From contig NW_003101682.1 in assembly GCF_000003855.2 (NCBI RefSeq), positions 3,561,632-3,625,631 on the forward strand: a stretch of 64,000 nt of DNA. The letters run 5' to 3'. A program made the position numbers and the translations under genes. The notes under the pieces were generated by a model. That model was given only the letters and a program-made list of their open reading frames with translations. It searched no databases and was not told the origin of the DNA. This DNA is from Blastomyces gilchristii SLH14081. Its lineage: Eukaryota; Ascomycota; Eurotiomycetes; Onygenales; Ajellomycetaceae. This document shows, piece after piece, positions 36,760 through 48,263 of the stretch; within the stretch, counting starts at the first letter, position 1; every line of letters starts with the position of its first letter.

Positions 36760-37090
36760 TGTAAGAGGCCTACGCCGAATAGATTGGTATGATATTGATA
36801 GGTCTTATATAACAAAGAGAAAAACATTAAAGAAGGAAAAGAAGGAGAAAGTGTAGAAATCAGCAATCAGAGTGAATATTTATACACATATGTGATAGTG
36901 TACACAGTGGAGCTTTGAGGCGGAAGAATCTATACATGTTCATGATGGCTGAGAATCAGTGATTGAGAATGGCTGAGAATCAGAGTGTACATGTTCAATA
37001 GTGAAATGAAAGAATCTATGAAGTGAAGCAGAAGAATCTATGAAGTGTAACAGAATAGTCTATATAATTGATCAGGCGCAGCCCGTCATA
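36760..37090 (-). repeat. 3' LTR of G4 (331 bp)
   Basis: Complement starts TATGACGGGCTGCGCC and ends CGTAGGCCTCTTACA. R region reads AATGTTTTTCTCTTTG. Longer than the 309-bp LTR by an added CTTCATAGATTC-type duplication in U3. Confidence 0.9.
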
Positions 37091-40000
37091 TTAGCCCCCT
37101 TCTTTCAGAAGCAGTTCTCATCAGTCAAGGGCTGCTGTTTCAGATAACATGAAACTCAGAGTTCAGATCAGTTGATCATAGTCAACTCATTTTACAAGAT
37201 ATTGTCAGCTGCAGCTGCAGAGTCCCTTATCAAGAATATTCTCAATCTCTCACTCAAGCTCATTATCTTCTTCTATGATGCCTGATGACTGTCAGTCAGA
37301 AGTCAGTTAAGAAGGAAATGAATCAGTGACAGTGCAGCAGAGCAAGCTTGTATGAAATACATCATGAATCTCTGATAATGTGTCAAGGTGATAGTTGTGA
37401 CTATCTAGAACTTCTATCACTTTATACTTGATATGATGATAATCTAGTGTATGAGATGAATATGTGATTTATATATTCTTAAGATTCAATCATACCAGAT
37501 CTTCTATCTTATATTGTTCAGTGAGATCTCAGTGAATATTGATTTAGTTCTCTTGATCTTGTTTCACAGTTGCCATGAAGATCTCTGCTCAATCATGAAT
37601 ATCTCAGAGTTTTATTACTTTATTGTCAGTGATCTGAATTAGACTGTGAGAGTTCAGTGTAAACTGTGTGATCTCTAGAAGATTCAACACTTTCATGTGA
37701 TATCTATGTGTAAGAAAGAATGAGCTTATATCTGTTGAAACAGCATCTCAACTGTTGATAGCAATCTCTGTGTGTAGAAGAAGATCATGTCAATCATCTT
37801 ATAAGTAATTACAGAACTTATAGAGATAATTCTTCACAGTCTGAATTATCTGTTCTGACACATCATCAGTCTTGAAGTAGTAGACAGTTGATAGACAGTG
37901 TGTAATCTTGAGAACTTGACAGATTCTTGTTCAGAGAGTGCTCATGAATTGACAGCTCTGATCTGATACTATAGATCTCAGCAATTCATGCATCTGATAG
38001 AACAGGCTCTGTGGAAAAGCTTCAGCAACTTATTCAGCAGTCATCTTATTAGAAGATTTCAATATTACATCTTTGCTCAATCAATTCACAATGATCAGAA
38101 TGTTTCTATAACTCTTACTCTCAGATAGATTGATAGCAAAGTCAATTGCTACATCTCATCAGATTCTATCAGAGATATTAAGTGATTTTAATAGATCTTT
38201 TCTACAGTTCCTTCATAAGATAATAGAAGAACAGTGATTACAGTTTCAGATGAAGTATCTGATGCTGTTTAATATCTCAGGTCAGTAGAACTCTCAGAAG
38301 ATCATTCTATACAGTTGTTTACAGTCTGAATGATCAGTCATATATGAATTATGCATCTCTTGCATTATTCAAGTATGTAAGAATTCAGAGTGAGGAACTC
38401 AGCATCATTTGTGAAATCATAGAGTGTTATTATCATTGATTAAACATTCTGAGATATTAGTTCTTTTACATAGTTCTGAAGAAAATCAGAGTGCTTCTTA
38501 ATATACTGCTTCAGTGAGAGTCTGAAGAAGTTCATTCATCTGAGCTGCTGTATATCACAGTTCATTCAGTGTAGAGAAAGTGAAGATATCAATAGCAGTT
38601 CTAACTGAAGAAGCATGTATAGTTCTAATTGAAGAAGTATGTATAGTGTTGTGAACTGTTTCATCTTGATCAACTACTATCTTCAGATTCAAGAGTCAGT
38701 GCTCTCAGTTCATTCAGTGAGTATCTGTTACATCAGATGATATATCTTGCTCTCATTATAAGAGAGTATCTGTCATCATGTTCTGACTGGCAGGATGATA
38801 GTGTATTATAAAATGAAAGCAGCTTAAGAACTCAGATTATTACATCTGCTATTCAGTGAGTTTATAGATAGTTATAAAGTATTTGAGATTCTTATGATCT
38901 GTGATTATCTCAAATTCAGAGATATTTTGAAGTTCAGAGTTTCATTCTTCTAAACAGTATATAATTGTAAGAAGTTTCTTGTCATAGATCTCATAATTGC
39001 ATTCAGCAGAACTTAGTTTCTTAGATATGAAGACACATGATTGTAGAACATCTTCATCATCATATTGCAATATTAGTTCTTCTATCACATAGTCAGAGAA
39101 ATCAGTCTCAACAACTGTCTTATGATCAGAATTGAATATTATCAGTAGAGAGGTATTAATGAACATCTTCTTCATCTGTGTAAATGCAGCTTCAGTGTTC
39201 ACTGATCATTGAAATACTGAGTTTTTCTTAGTGAGATCTGTAAGTGATCTTGTGATATCTGAAAAGTTTTATATAAATCACTGATAGAAGTTAGTAAATT
39301 CAATGAAGCTTTATACATCTTTCACAGTATGTGAAGCTTCTCATTTGAGAATGACAGAGATCTTCTCAGAATTCATTCAAATCTTCTTGTCAGCTTCTAT
39401 GATGAAATCTAAGTATTTAGTACTCTTAACTTCAAAATTATACTTATCAATATCAATTGATAGTTCTGCTTCTCATAGTTATTGTAATACTCTTTGCACA
39501 TGCTCCTGATATTCTTTTTTGAATTTATCAGTGAAGATGAGAATGTTATCTAGATAAGCAGATATAAACTTATCAAGAAAATCTCAGAGTGCTCAGTTAA
39601 TATACTTCTGAAATGTACTGAGAGCATTAGCCAGTTCAAAGAGTGTGACTATTTATTCAAAGAGATTATAACATGTTCAGAATGCTGTAAGTCATTCATC
39701 TTCTTCAGTGATATAAATCTTATGAAACACAGCAATGACATCTAGCTTTGTAAATCATTGAGCTCACTCAATTCATACTAGGATTTTATTGATGAGAGAT
39801 AAGAGATATCAATCTTTCTTTGTCAATCTGTTCAGATCTCAGTAGTTCACACAGAATCAGAGTTCTTCATCTGACTTCTTTACAAAGAGAATAGAAGCTG
39901 CAGTAAAAGAGTTGCTAATATATATGAATTTCTTATCTAACAGATCATTGAGTGTCTTCTGAAGAAGAAGAAGTTCATCATAAGATATATTATAAACAGA

Positions 40001-40784
40001 GTCTTATAATGATTCAGAGTTCTTATCATTCTTCTTTTTCAACTTGATACTGTGATTCACTTCTGAAGCTTGTAAGAGAGATAGATTTGTAGCATTATTA
40101 TCTTGTCAGAAGATATCTAGATATTCATAATATTATTGAGAGAGTTTTGTATAAGAATCTGTTATTATAATACAGAATAACTTTTCTAGAGCCTTTTTAA
40201 TATCAGTCAGACTGATGAAATAGATTGATATATGATTCTGCTGTTGATAATTCTTTCAGCAACTTCTTTTTCTAAGCATTTCATAGGAATTAGCAGAGAT
40301 CTGTGTCAGATTCATAGTCTTATGAATATCATTCTCATGAACTCTATCATTGTTAGGAAATATCAAGCTTCTGTTTCAAGTGTTTAATAAGATGCCTTGT
40401 TCAGATAGTCAGACAAGTTCTAACATAAGATTGTAATCAAGATTATCAACTTCATATATATAGATATCTTCATGTTGATGTTCTTTCACATCTATGATCA
40501 GCTTCATCATGTAATGAGTATAAATGTCTTTTGAATCATCAAATTCTGCAAGAAGTCAGAGTCTTGATAAGAGAATATACTGAAGATTATAACATCTTAC
40601 AACTGAAGATTTTATTATTGCATAGTAACATAGACTGCTGTCTATCATGGCTTTCATATTATACATATTATCAATCACAGTAGATATAAGAATCACATTC
40701 ATTATCATTTTCTCTTTAAATTATTGTCATTCAATCTCTTCAAGCTTCTATTTATGAATTTGAACAGAAGCTAATCTTTTCCCT
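37091..40784 (-). pseudogene. G4 Pol remnant (protease-RT-RNase H-integrase-chromodomain)
   Basis: Stop at complement 37091-37093, directly before the LTR, preceded by AAAGAAGGGGGC, the intact polypurine tract. Chromodomain about 37110-37290, integrase about 37560-38480, RNase H open at 38942-39202 (A-A-F-T-Q-M-K-K-M-F, then V-E-T-D-F-S-D-Y with the catalytic-type Asp, and [11 protein letters not shown]), RT with Y-L-D-N near 39550, protease near 40640 (M-I-D-S). The 5' boundary is placed at the frameshift heptamer. Many TGA/TAA codons inactivate it. Confidence 0.85.
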
Positions 40785-41901
40785 GTTTCATCAGAATATT
40801 CTCATAGTTATCTTCTGAATCTTTCTTCACTGTAATGTGATTGTCACAGACAGATGCTAATTCATTCTTTAAATAAGAAGACACTGATCTTTCGCTCAAT
40901 TGAAAAGATATCAGTCTTTCTCTTGAGTGTGAAGACACATAGATCAATCAGCAGTTGAAAGTGATGTGTTCTAATCAGTTACAGTTAATGTATACTTCAC
41001 ATTGACATTGATCAGTGACTTCTTCAGAAGTGATCTCAGTAATTCAGAAGTCTGTTCAGATAATAAAGACTCTTGCTTATGTATAGACATTCAAGTCTAC
41101 TCAATTCATGACATCTGCATTATTGTTATTTCTCAGCACAGGTGTATGAGTTACTGAGATGAAATATCTTCTATCACTGTTCTGTATACTCTTGAGCTTG
41201 ATAAGATGATTATTTATTATTCAGAGCTGTGTGCAGAAGTCTTCATAAGTCTGATCTTTATCTACACTTACAAGAGTCTGTAAGAGTTTAAAAGTTAATG
41301 TCTTCTTAAGCATGCTAATCTTCATTCAATTCTCTCAAGATTGATCACCTGCTTCTAGAATCTTAGTGTTAAAGTCAGAGATAAATGTTGTAAGAGAAGT
41401 GTTTCTCTGTCAGATGCTCTGTAATCAATCTAATACTTTCTGTTACATAGCAGTGTCTTGAAACAGAATATCAAGATATTTCATGATATTATCAGGTATT
41501 CACAACACTGATTCACATGCTTTTATTCATGAATGAAACTTCTGTTTCATATGATCTTTCAATCATTCATTGATATATCAATCTTGATTGATTAATAAAC
41601 TGATGACATCTTCATCTACACTCAGTTTCATGAGCATTTTCATCCTCCATGATGAGTAGAGAGTGAGATCAAAAGTATTAAAATATGTGAGAGTATTTAA
41701 GTATTCTTTCAGTGCTTTTATCTTTGATTCTGCAGATGTTGAAATCACATAAGTTAATTATTGAATCTCTTTGTATTGATGTTATTGAGTTGCATGTATA
41801 TTAGCTATTTATTATTATTATAGTTCTAACATTGCTCAGAGTCACTATGACACTGTATCTATACTCATATTCAGAGATTCTTTCATATTATCATTAGACA
41901 T
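40771..41901 (-). pseudogene. G4 Gag remnant
   Basis: From ATG (complement 41899-41901, ATG-TCT-AAT) to TAG (complement 40771-40773): 1131 nt, exactly 377 codons without net frameshift, though with internal stops. CCHC knuckle lies near 40950-40995 and aligns with G2 13911-13952. The ORF overlaps Pol by the frameshift region. Confidence 0.8.
40777..40783 (-). promoter_or_regulatory. Candidate -1 frameshift heptamer GGGAAAA in G4
   Basis: TTTTCCC on the plus strand. In the gag frame it reads CAG-GGA-AAA-GAT-TAG, i.e. G-GGA-AAA, three bases before the gag stop. A one-base slip back opens Pol. No downstream structure was evaluated. Confidence 0.6.
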
Positions 41902-42204
41902 GATTATATCATTTATTAGATGTGTGATATCTGTGAAATCTGAAGAAGTGTAATTGTATGAATATCTCATACATCTGTGTGTCAGAACTCTCAGGTCTTT
42001 CACTGACATTCTCTTTGTAAGATCTTATTACAAGGCCAGAGTGACTGATGAGCAAGCTTCTATTTAAGAACTCAGTGTCTGCTTAACTCTTTAACTGTTT
42101 CTCTATTTCTTACATGTTATTATATGTTTGAATATCTCTTAATGAATAATCATTTCTAATGAGAAGATGATGTGTGAATAATCATTTCTTAATAAGAAGA
42201 CAAT

Positions 42205-42218
42205 GAACATTTTTCTAA
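42205..42218 (-). promoter_or_regulatory. Candidate self-priming site of G4
   Basis: Complement reads TTAGAAAAATGTTC immediately after the 5' LTR. Its complement, GAACATTTTTCTAA, matches the R region of the G4 LTR (AATGTTTTTCT) except for the two bases expected if an ancestral CG was deaminated on opposite strands. Confidence 0.45.
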
Positions 42219-42549
42219 TATAAGAGGTCTACACTGAATAGATTGATATGATATTGATAGATCTTATATAACAAAGAGAAAAACATTAAAGAAGAAAAAG
42301 AAAGAGAAAGTGTAGAAATCAGTGATCAGAGTGAATATTTATACATGTATGTGATAGTGTATGCAGTGGAGCTTTGGGGCGGAAGAATCTATACATGTTC
42401 ATGGCGGCCGAGGATCATCGATTGAGAATGGCCGAGAATCGGGGTGTACATGTTTGATAGTGGAACGGAAGAATCTATGAAGTGGAGTGGAAGAATCTAT
42501 GAAGTGTAACAGAATAGTCTATATAATTGATCGGGCGCAGCCCGCCAGA
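42219..42549 (-). repeat. 5' LTR of G4 (331 bp)
   Basis: Complement starts TCTGGCGGGCTGCGCC and ends GTAGACCTCTTATA. Keeps CG-rich U3 patch at about 42380-42450. The second base of the terminal TG is changed to C. Confidence 0.9.
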
Positions 42550-42554
42550 CTTTC

Positions 42555-43975
42555 TCAGGATTCATTTGAATTCTCTTATCAGCTTCTATCATAAAATCTA
42601 GATATTTAATACTCTTGACTTCAAAGTCACACTTGTCAATATCTATTGATAGTTCTGCTTCTTATAATCATTGTAATACTCTTTACATGTGTTCTTGATA
42701 TTCTTTTCTGAACTCATCAGTGAAGATGAGAATGTTATTGAGATATACAGACACAAATTCATTAAGAAAATTCTGAAGTGCTTAGTTAATATACTTCTGA
42801 AATGTACTGACAGCATTGATCAGTTCAAAGAGTTTAACTATTTATTCAAAGAGACTATAATATATTTGAAATACTGTAAGTCATTCATCTTCTTCAGTGA
42901 TATGAATTTTATAAAATATAATGATAATATTTAGTTTTATAAATCATTGAGCTTGTCTGATACAAGCTAGAGTTTTGTTGATAAGAGATAAAGAATAGCA
43001 GTTCTTCTTGATTAATCTGTTCAATTCTTGATAGTTCACATAGAATCAGAGTTCTTTACCTGATTTCTTTGCAAAGAGAATAAAAGCTGTAGTGAAAGAG
43101 TTACTAATATATATGAATCTCTTATTCAACAGATCATTGAGTGTCTTCTGAGAAAGAAGAAGTTCATCTTGAGACATGTTATAAAGAGAGTCTTATAATG
43201 ACTCAGAGTTCTTATCATTCTTCTTTTCTAACTTGATACTGTGATCTACTTCTAAGTCTTATAAGAGAAATATATTTGTAGTGTTATCTTATCAGAAGAC
43301 ATCTAGATATTCATGATATTATTGTGAAAGTTTTATATGAGAATCTATTATTGTAACACAGAATAACTTTTTTAGAGTCTTTTTAATATTGATCAGACTA
43401 ATGAAATAGATTGATACATAGTTCTACTATCAGTGATTCTTTCAGTGACTTCTTTTTCTAAGCATTTCATAGACATTAGTAGAGATCTGTATCAGCTTCA
43501 TAGTCTTATAAATATTCTTCTTATGAACTCTATTATTGTTAGAGAATATTAAACTTCTGTTTTAAGTATTTAATATAATGCCTGGTTTAGATAGTCAGAC
43601 AAGTTCTAATATAAGATTATAATCAAGATTATTAACTTCATATTTATAGATGTCTTCACACTGATATTCTCTGATATCTATGTTTAGTTTTATTATGTAA
43701 CAGATATAAACATCTTTTGAATCATTGAATTCTGTAAGAAGTTGAGGTTTTGATAAGAGAATACACTGAAGGTTATAATATCTTACAACTGAAGATTTAA
43801 TCATTGTATAGTGATATAGACTGCTATCTATCATAGCTTTCATATTATACATATTATTAATCACAGTAGATATAAGAATTGCATTTATTGTTATTTTCTC
43901 TTCAAATTGTTATTATTCAATCTCTTCAAGCTTCTGTTTATAAATTTAAACAGAAGCTAATCTTTTCCCTGTTTT
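42555..43975 (-). pseudogene. G3 Pol 5' part (protease and RT)
   Basis: Resumes G3 after the G4 insertion. Protease is open at 43595-43864: M-I-N-N-M-Y-N-M-K-A-M-I-D-S-S-L-Y-H-Y, where D-S-S stands for the D-S/T-G active site, and it ends before linker sequence. The frameshift heptamer GGGAAAA lies at complement 43963-43969. RT region lies at about 42600-43200; its active-site box near 42735 is Y-L-N-N-type, mutated. The 42689-42934 plus-strand open frame is a shadow. Confidence 0.8.
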
Positions 43976-45039
43976 ATCAGAGTATTCTTGTAGTTATCTT
44001 CTGAATCTTTCTTCACTGCAATGTGATTGATGTGAATAGGCACTGATTCATTCTTTGAATACGAAGACACTGATCTTTCTCTTAATTGAGAAGATATATA
44101 GATTAATCAACAGTTGAAAGTGATGTGTTCTGATCAGTTACAGTTGATACATACTTTATATTAATGTTGATTGATGACTTCTTCAGAAGTCATCTCAGAA
44201 ACGCAGAAGTCTGTTCAAACAGTGAAAACTCTTGCTTATATATAGATATTCAAGTCTACTCAATTCATAACATCTGTATTATTGTTATACTTCAGTGCAG
44301 GGATATAAATATATTATCTTCTATTACTATTCTATATACTCTTGAGCTTAGTAAGATAATCATTCAATGTTTGAAGTTGTATGCAGAAATCTTTATAAGT
44401 CTGGTCTTTGTCTATACTTTTAAGAGCCTGTAAGAGTTTGAGAGTTAATATCTTCTTAAGTATACTAATCTTCATTTAATTCTTTCAAGATTGATTACCT
44501 GCTTCTAGAATCTTGATGTTGAAGTCAGAGATAAATATTATAAGAGAAGTGTTTCTCTGTCAGATACTCTGTAATCAATCTAACACTTTCTGTTACATAG
44601 CAGTGTCTTAGAACAGAATATCAAGATATTTGATAATATTGTCAGATGTTTATAATACTGGTTCACATGCTTTTCTTCATGAATAAAACTTCTGTTTCAT
44701 TCAATTCTTCAATTGTTCATTGATATATCAATCTTGATTGATTAGTGAACTGATAATATTCTTATTCACACTCAGTTTCATAAGCATTTTCATTCTTCAT
44801 GATGAGTAGAGAGTGAGATTGAAAGCATTAAAATATGTAAGAGCATCTAAGTGTTCTTTCAGTGCTTTTGTAGATGCTGAAGTTACATGAATTAATTATT
44901 GAATTTCTTCATGTTAAAGCTATTGAGTGATATGCATGTCAGCTATCTATTATTATTGTAGTTTCAACATTGCTCAGAGTCACTGTGATATTATGTCTAT
45001 ACTTACACTTGAGAGTTCTCTCATATTATTGTTAGATAT
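43957..45039 (-). pseudogene. G3 Gag remnant
   Basis: From ATA-TCT-AAC (ancestral ATG, complement 45037-45039) to TAG (complement 43957-43959), 1083 nt = 361 codons, 16 fewer than G4. Aligned by position with G2 and G4 gag, with the CCHC knuckle near 44130-44180 and many stops. Confidence 0.75.
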
Positions 45040-45298
45040 GGTTATATTGTTTGTCAGATGCGCGATATCTGTGAAATCTGAAGAAGTGTAATCATATGAA
45101 TATCTCATACATCTGAATGTCAGAACTCTCGGGTCTTTTGCTGATATTCTCTTGTAAAATCTTATTATAGGGCCAGAGTGACTGGTGAGCAAGCTTCTAT
45201 CTGAGAACTCAGTGTCTGCTTAACTGTTTCTCTTTCTTACATGTTGTTACATGTTCAGATATCTCTTGATGAATAATTCTTTCTAATAAGAAGATGAT

Positions 45299-45312
45299 GA
45301 ATGTTTTTCTAG
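45299..45312 (-). promoter_or_regulatory. Candidate self-priming site of G3
   Basis: Complement reads CTAGAAAAACATTC right after the 5' LTR. Its complement GAATGTTTTTCTAG pairs with the LTR R region (AACATTTTTCTC in this LTR) apart from the CG-derived pair. Confidence 0.5.
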
Positions 45313-45621
45313 TGTAAGAGGCCTACGCTGAATAGATCAGTATGATATTGATAGAGCTTATATAACAAAGAGAAAAATGTTAGAGAAGGAAAGAAAGAGA
45401 AAGTGTGAGAATCAGTTATTGAAGTGAATATTTATATACATATGTGATGGTGTATGTGATGGAGCTTCGGGGCAGAAGAATCTATACGTGTTCGTGGCGG
45501 CCGAGGATCGGCAATTGAGAATGGCTGAGAATCGGAGTGTACGCGTTCGAGAATGAAGTGGTTGAAATCTGTGAAGTGTAATGAAATAGTCTATATCATT
45601 GATCGGGCGCAGCCCGCCACA
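45313..45621 (-). repeat. 5' LTR of G3 (309 bp)
   Basis: Complement starts TGTGGCGGGCTGCGCC and ends CGTAGGCCTCTTACA. CG-rich U3 patch retained at about 45470-45550. A 120-codon open frame overlapping it (45412-45774) runs out of the LTR into X and is accidental. Confidence 0.9.
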
Positions 45622-47643
45622 GAAGAGTTTACTTGAAGCAGTAAGAAAAGTAGCTAAGACTGCTAAACTGAAAGTGAAACTCTGTATATGTACAAGAATT
45701 CTAAATGAGATTGAGGCCTTGTATACACAGTGACAGGCTGTGATGAAAATTAAACGATAATTGATATTCATCACAGATCAAGTATTCACTATGAAGAGCT
45801 TCACTGATACAATCATTATCATTAATAAGAATAGAGAAGACCAGGTCATAGATCTGCAATAAGAGATAGAATGTTTACACAGACACATAATTATACTGAA
45901 TCTGAAGATCTTATTACAATTATTCATAACTTTCTCAGAAGTGTATACATTATCTAAGATCACTGTATATGATGAGAATTCAAGCATGAGATATATTAAG
46001 CTAAGAGATCTGCTGAAGTTATCAAGCTTTAATAGCAACTGAAAAAATGATGCTGCAATCAGCTGACTAAGTCAGATGTAATTATATTATTGAATTAAAT
46101 ATGAACTCATAGATAGATAGTTAACAGTATTTCAATAAGTTCTAAGATCTGTTACATTTCTACATGAAAAAGTGAAGTTATTATGAATAACTGATAAAAA
46201 GATAAATCTCACAGACTTAGAGTGATATTCATTCTTATAAATATGAAATGAGTTTTTCAAATGAATCTTGCACAACTTTGAGAAAGTGAATATATAAGAT
46301 AAGTACTATAAATGCTTCACTGAGTGTAGATAAGTAAGTAATCTTACATTATACTTTACATACTTTTTTTTATACTATCTTGTATTGAATAAAGAGGCTT
46401 TCAACATCTTTTTATTTATAGATCTTTATTTATAATCTTACATCTGAGTTGAGAGCAGAATGAAAATGCTTAATCTCACAATTAGACACAGTGAAAGAAG
46501 TATATAATATTCTCATTATATAGTAATAAGTGAGTCAATTATAACAGAAAATACTGCAATTAAGTATGTGTCAATAGAGAATAGATAATCAGACTTTTAT
46601 AATACAGATTATATATCTGAACATAATAAATCTAGATCTGAATGTTATTGCTAAAGTACTGAATTCTCTGAAAAAGAAATTCTCTGAGTGAAAAGCTTGA
46701 TATTATAAGCATTGAGCTTACTTTAAATACAGATGTTAAAATCATGATGTAAAGAATTACACATAGCATGCATAGTCAAGAAAAGCAGGAAAGTTAAAAA
46801 ACTAGCAGAATCAGTGAGCTCAGAGACACTTGCTGATATTCTATGAAAAGTCTTCAAAGTGAAAGAGATGTCTGTATTAGATGACTCTCTGAATTCTGTG
46901 AATATTAAAAGAAAGCAGGCTTCTGACTGAAGTCTGAGTGAGAATGAAGCAGATACTCATCTTAATATCTTGAGACTTGAAATGTTAATGTATAGAAGAC
47001 ACTTAAATAAGAATCAAGAGATAACTATAAAAGTATTAGCAGATATAGAAGCTTCTATATTATATATTAATAATCATATAATCTGAAGACTGAAAGAAGT
47101 TCACTGAGTGAAGAATTTCTGATATATAAGATTATCTGATAATTAATATTTAATATCATCTGTAAGAGTAAGAGTTTTCTTGCACTTCAGAGAATGATCT
47201 TGCTATATTTAAGCATGAGAGCTGTAGAACATGAAATATAATCTTATTCTCAGACTCAATTGATTTCAAAGATTCAATCTGCAGATTCAATGATGTACAT
47301 GTTGTATATAGTTAACTGATATAAAGAAAACAGTTCATATAATTCTATTAACTGATATGAGAAGAACATTTCACATCTCTGATATAGAAGAATTAATTCT
47401 GTGTATATATTAATAAGCAAAGAGAATGATTCACAAGATCTCATTCAAAAGCATTCTGTATATCATACAGAACCTGAAAGCAGAGAAAACCAAGATAAAA
47501 GATATGTGAAAGAATAAGTATATGAAGAAACTTCTGAAGAAGTATGAGAAGATCTTCTGAACAGACCTTTCATCAGAATTGCTGCTGAAATGAGAATGCA
47601 TATATGAGATTAACACAGAGAATGTCAATGATCAAATCATTTC
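45622..47643 (+). pseudogene. X-element Gag and protease remnant
   Basis: Continues X after G3. Gag-like sequence (I-E-A-L-Y-T-Q at ~45715, then L-R-D-L-L-K-L-S-S-F-N around 46000) resembles the P-K-P-x-x-F-x-G Gag core of fungal Ty3/gypsy. Protease is clearer: L-A-D-I-E-A-S-I-L-Y-I at ~47036-47068 (D-T-G-A-S ancestral, at 47042-47056), then M-K-Y-N-L-I-L-R-L-N-W-F (47231-47266), the second conserved retropepsin block. 47540-47640 (Y-E-K-I-F, L-S-S-E-L-L-L-K) matches the linker that precedes gypsy RT. RT is missing because LINE C starts. The frame is broken by TGA/TAA codons. 46350-46730 shows little beyond AT-rich remnant. Confidence 0.7.
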
Positions 47644-48144
47644 CAACCGCTCCACCACGAACTCGCTCGATTTTTCGAATAAGAACCCGCCGATAGATCC
47701 ATTGAAAAGCCCTGGATCATACGAGCATTCTGACCCCATCGCCGACCGCATACCCTGTGTGGTGATGGAGTTATCCAGCCAAACGTGAACCGGACGTTGT
47801 TCGAAACTCCTGTGTGGGATTATCCCCCGTTCTCCCCTACCACACCACAACCCCGGGCCAAAGTGCCATACAAATTGTAAGGTGAAGAGACCTAGCCATA
47901 TGCACCAATCTTCTCGATTTTGGAAGATCCCCGACCTGTAGTTGTGGAGATATCCGAGGAGCGACCTCCGCGAAAACCCTGTCCATCTTTGATGTTCCAA
48001 AACACCAACACCAAGTCTCACCCTCGTACCGCCCTTCTCAATCTGGCCCATCCCCGGCAGAAAAATACAAAAAGATACCTTGGCGATAATATCAAGCACA
48101 TAATCAATGAACTCTTCTGAAGTGTAATCTTCACAGTCTGTCAT
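47632..48144 (-). other. Antisense open frame in the LINE C head (170 codons, function unknown)
   Basis: A continuous minus-strand frame covers the LINE head and leads out of the element into X by 12 bases. It is Trp- and Gly-rich (for example W-C-I-W-L-G-L-F-T-L and G-S-I-G-G-F-L-F), and the same frame is open for 179 codons in LINE E (61301-61840) and broken by a single CGA-to-TGA change near 32193 in LINE B. I recognise no protein family. It may be an antisense ORF, a captured host fragment, or simply a frame kept open because this region escaped mutation. Confidence 0.3.
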
Positions 48145-48263
48145 CAGTGTATCTAGACTTCAACACCAAGTCTCACCCTTGTACTACCCCTCTCAATCTG
48201 GCCCATCCCCGGCAGAACAATACAAAAAGATACCTCAGCAACAGCATTCAATACATAATCAGC
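48009..48263 (+). repeat. 155-bp direct repeat in LINE C 5' UTR (two units)
   Basis: CACCAAGTCTCACCC occurs at 48009 and again at 48164; both are followed by the block TCTCAATCTGGCCCATCCCC and by AATACAAAAAGATACC. The pair is present in A, B, D and E also, so it is an old feature of the leader and may be a promoter unit. The leader from 48264 to 49185 has no gene; it includes an inverted repeat of TCAAGACT...AGTCTTGA type at 48569-48597. Confidence 0.85.

Larger units (their letters stand above)
36760..42549 (-). mobile_element. Chromovirus G4, complete minus-strand element nested in G3
   Basis: 5790 bp with two 331-bp LTRs and CTTTC duplications at 36755-36759 and 42550-42554. It lies in the RT/RNase H region of G3. 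Gag (377 codons in one frame), slippery heptamer, and Pol to the chromodomain are traceable, making it, with G2, one of the two most complete chromovirus copies. Confidence 0.9.
33643..45621 (-). mobile_element. Chromovirus G3, complete minus-strand element carrying G4 and a hAT derivative
   Basis: Bounded by GAAGA duplications (33638-33642, 45622-45626) and two 309-bp LTRs. The element proper is 33643-36759 plus 42555-45621; removing the hAT derivative and its duplication gives ~5.67 kb, the same size as G2. The uninterrupted X sequence is visible at ~57610. Gag, frameshift site, protease, RT, RNase H, integrase and chromodomain are all traceable. Confidence 0.9.
32478..47643 (+). mobile_element. 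X-family Ty3/gypsy element (5' part) with nested insertions
   Basis: Consists of the 5' LTR, a leader, Gag and protease. It carries a hAT derivative (32737-33242) and the nested chromoviruses G3 and G4 (33643-45621). It starts at 24211 on the other side of LINE B, where it interrupts the copia remnant. RT and everything downstream are missing: LINE C begins at 47644. A second, shorter copy at 56990-57797 lets the insertions be read as empty sites. Confidence 0.75.

Noticed and set aside
45412..45774. 120-codon minus-strand open frame
   Set aside because: It spans the G3 LTR and continues into X across the insertion boundary; in the G4 and G1 LTRs the frame is not maintained. Accidental.
47920..48120. 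66-codon plus-strand frame in the LINE C leader
   Set aside because: It covers one unit of the 155-bp repeat and is not kept in LINE E or B; it overlaps the antisense frame and looks like its shadow.
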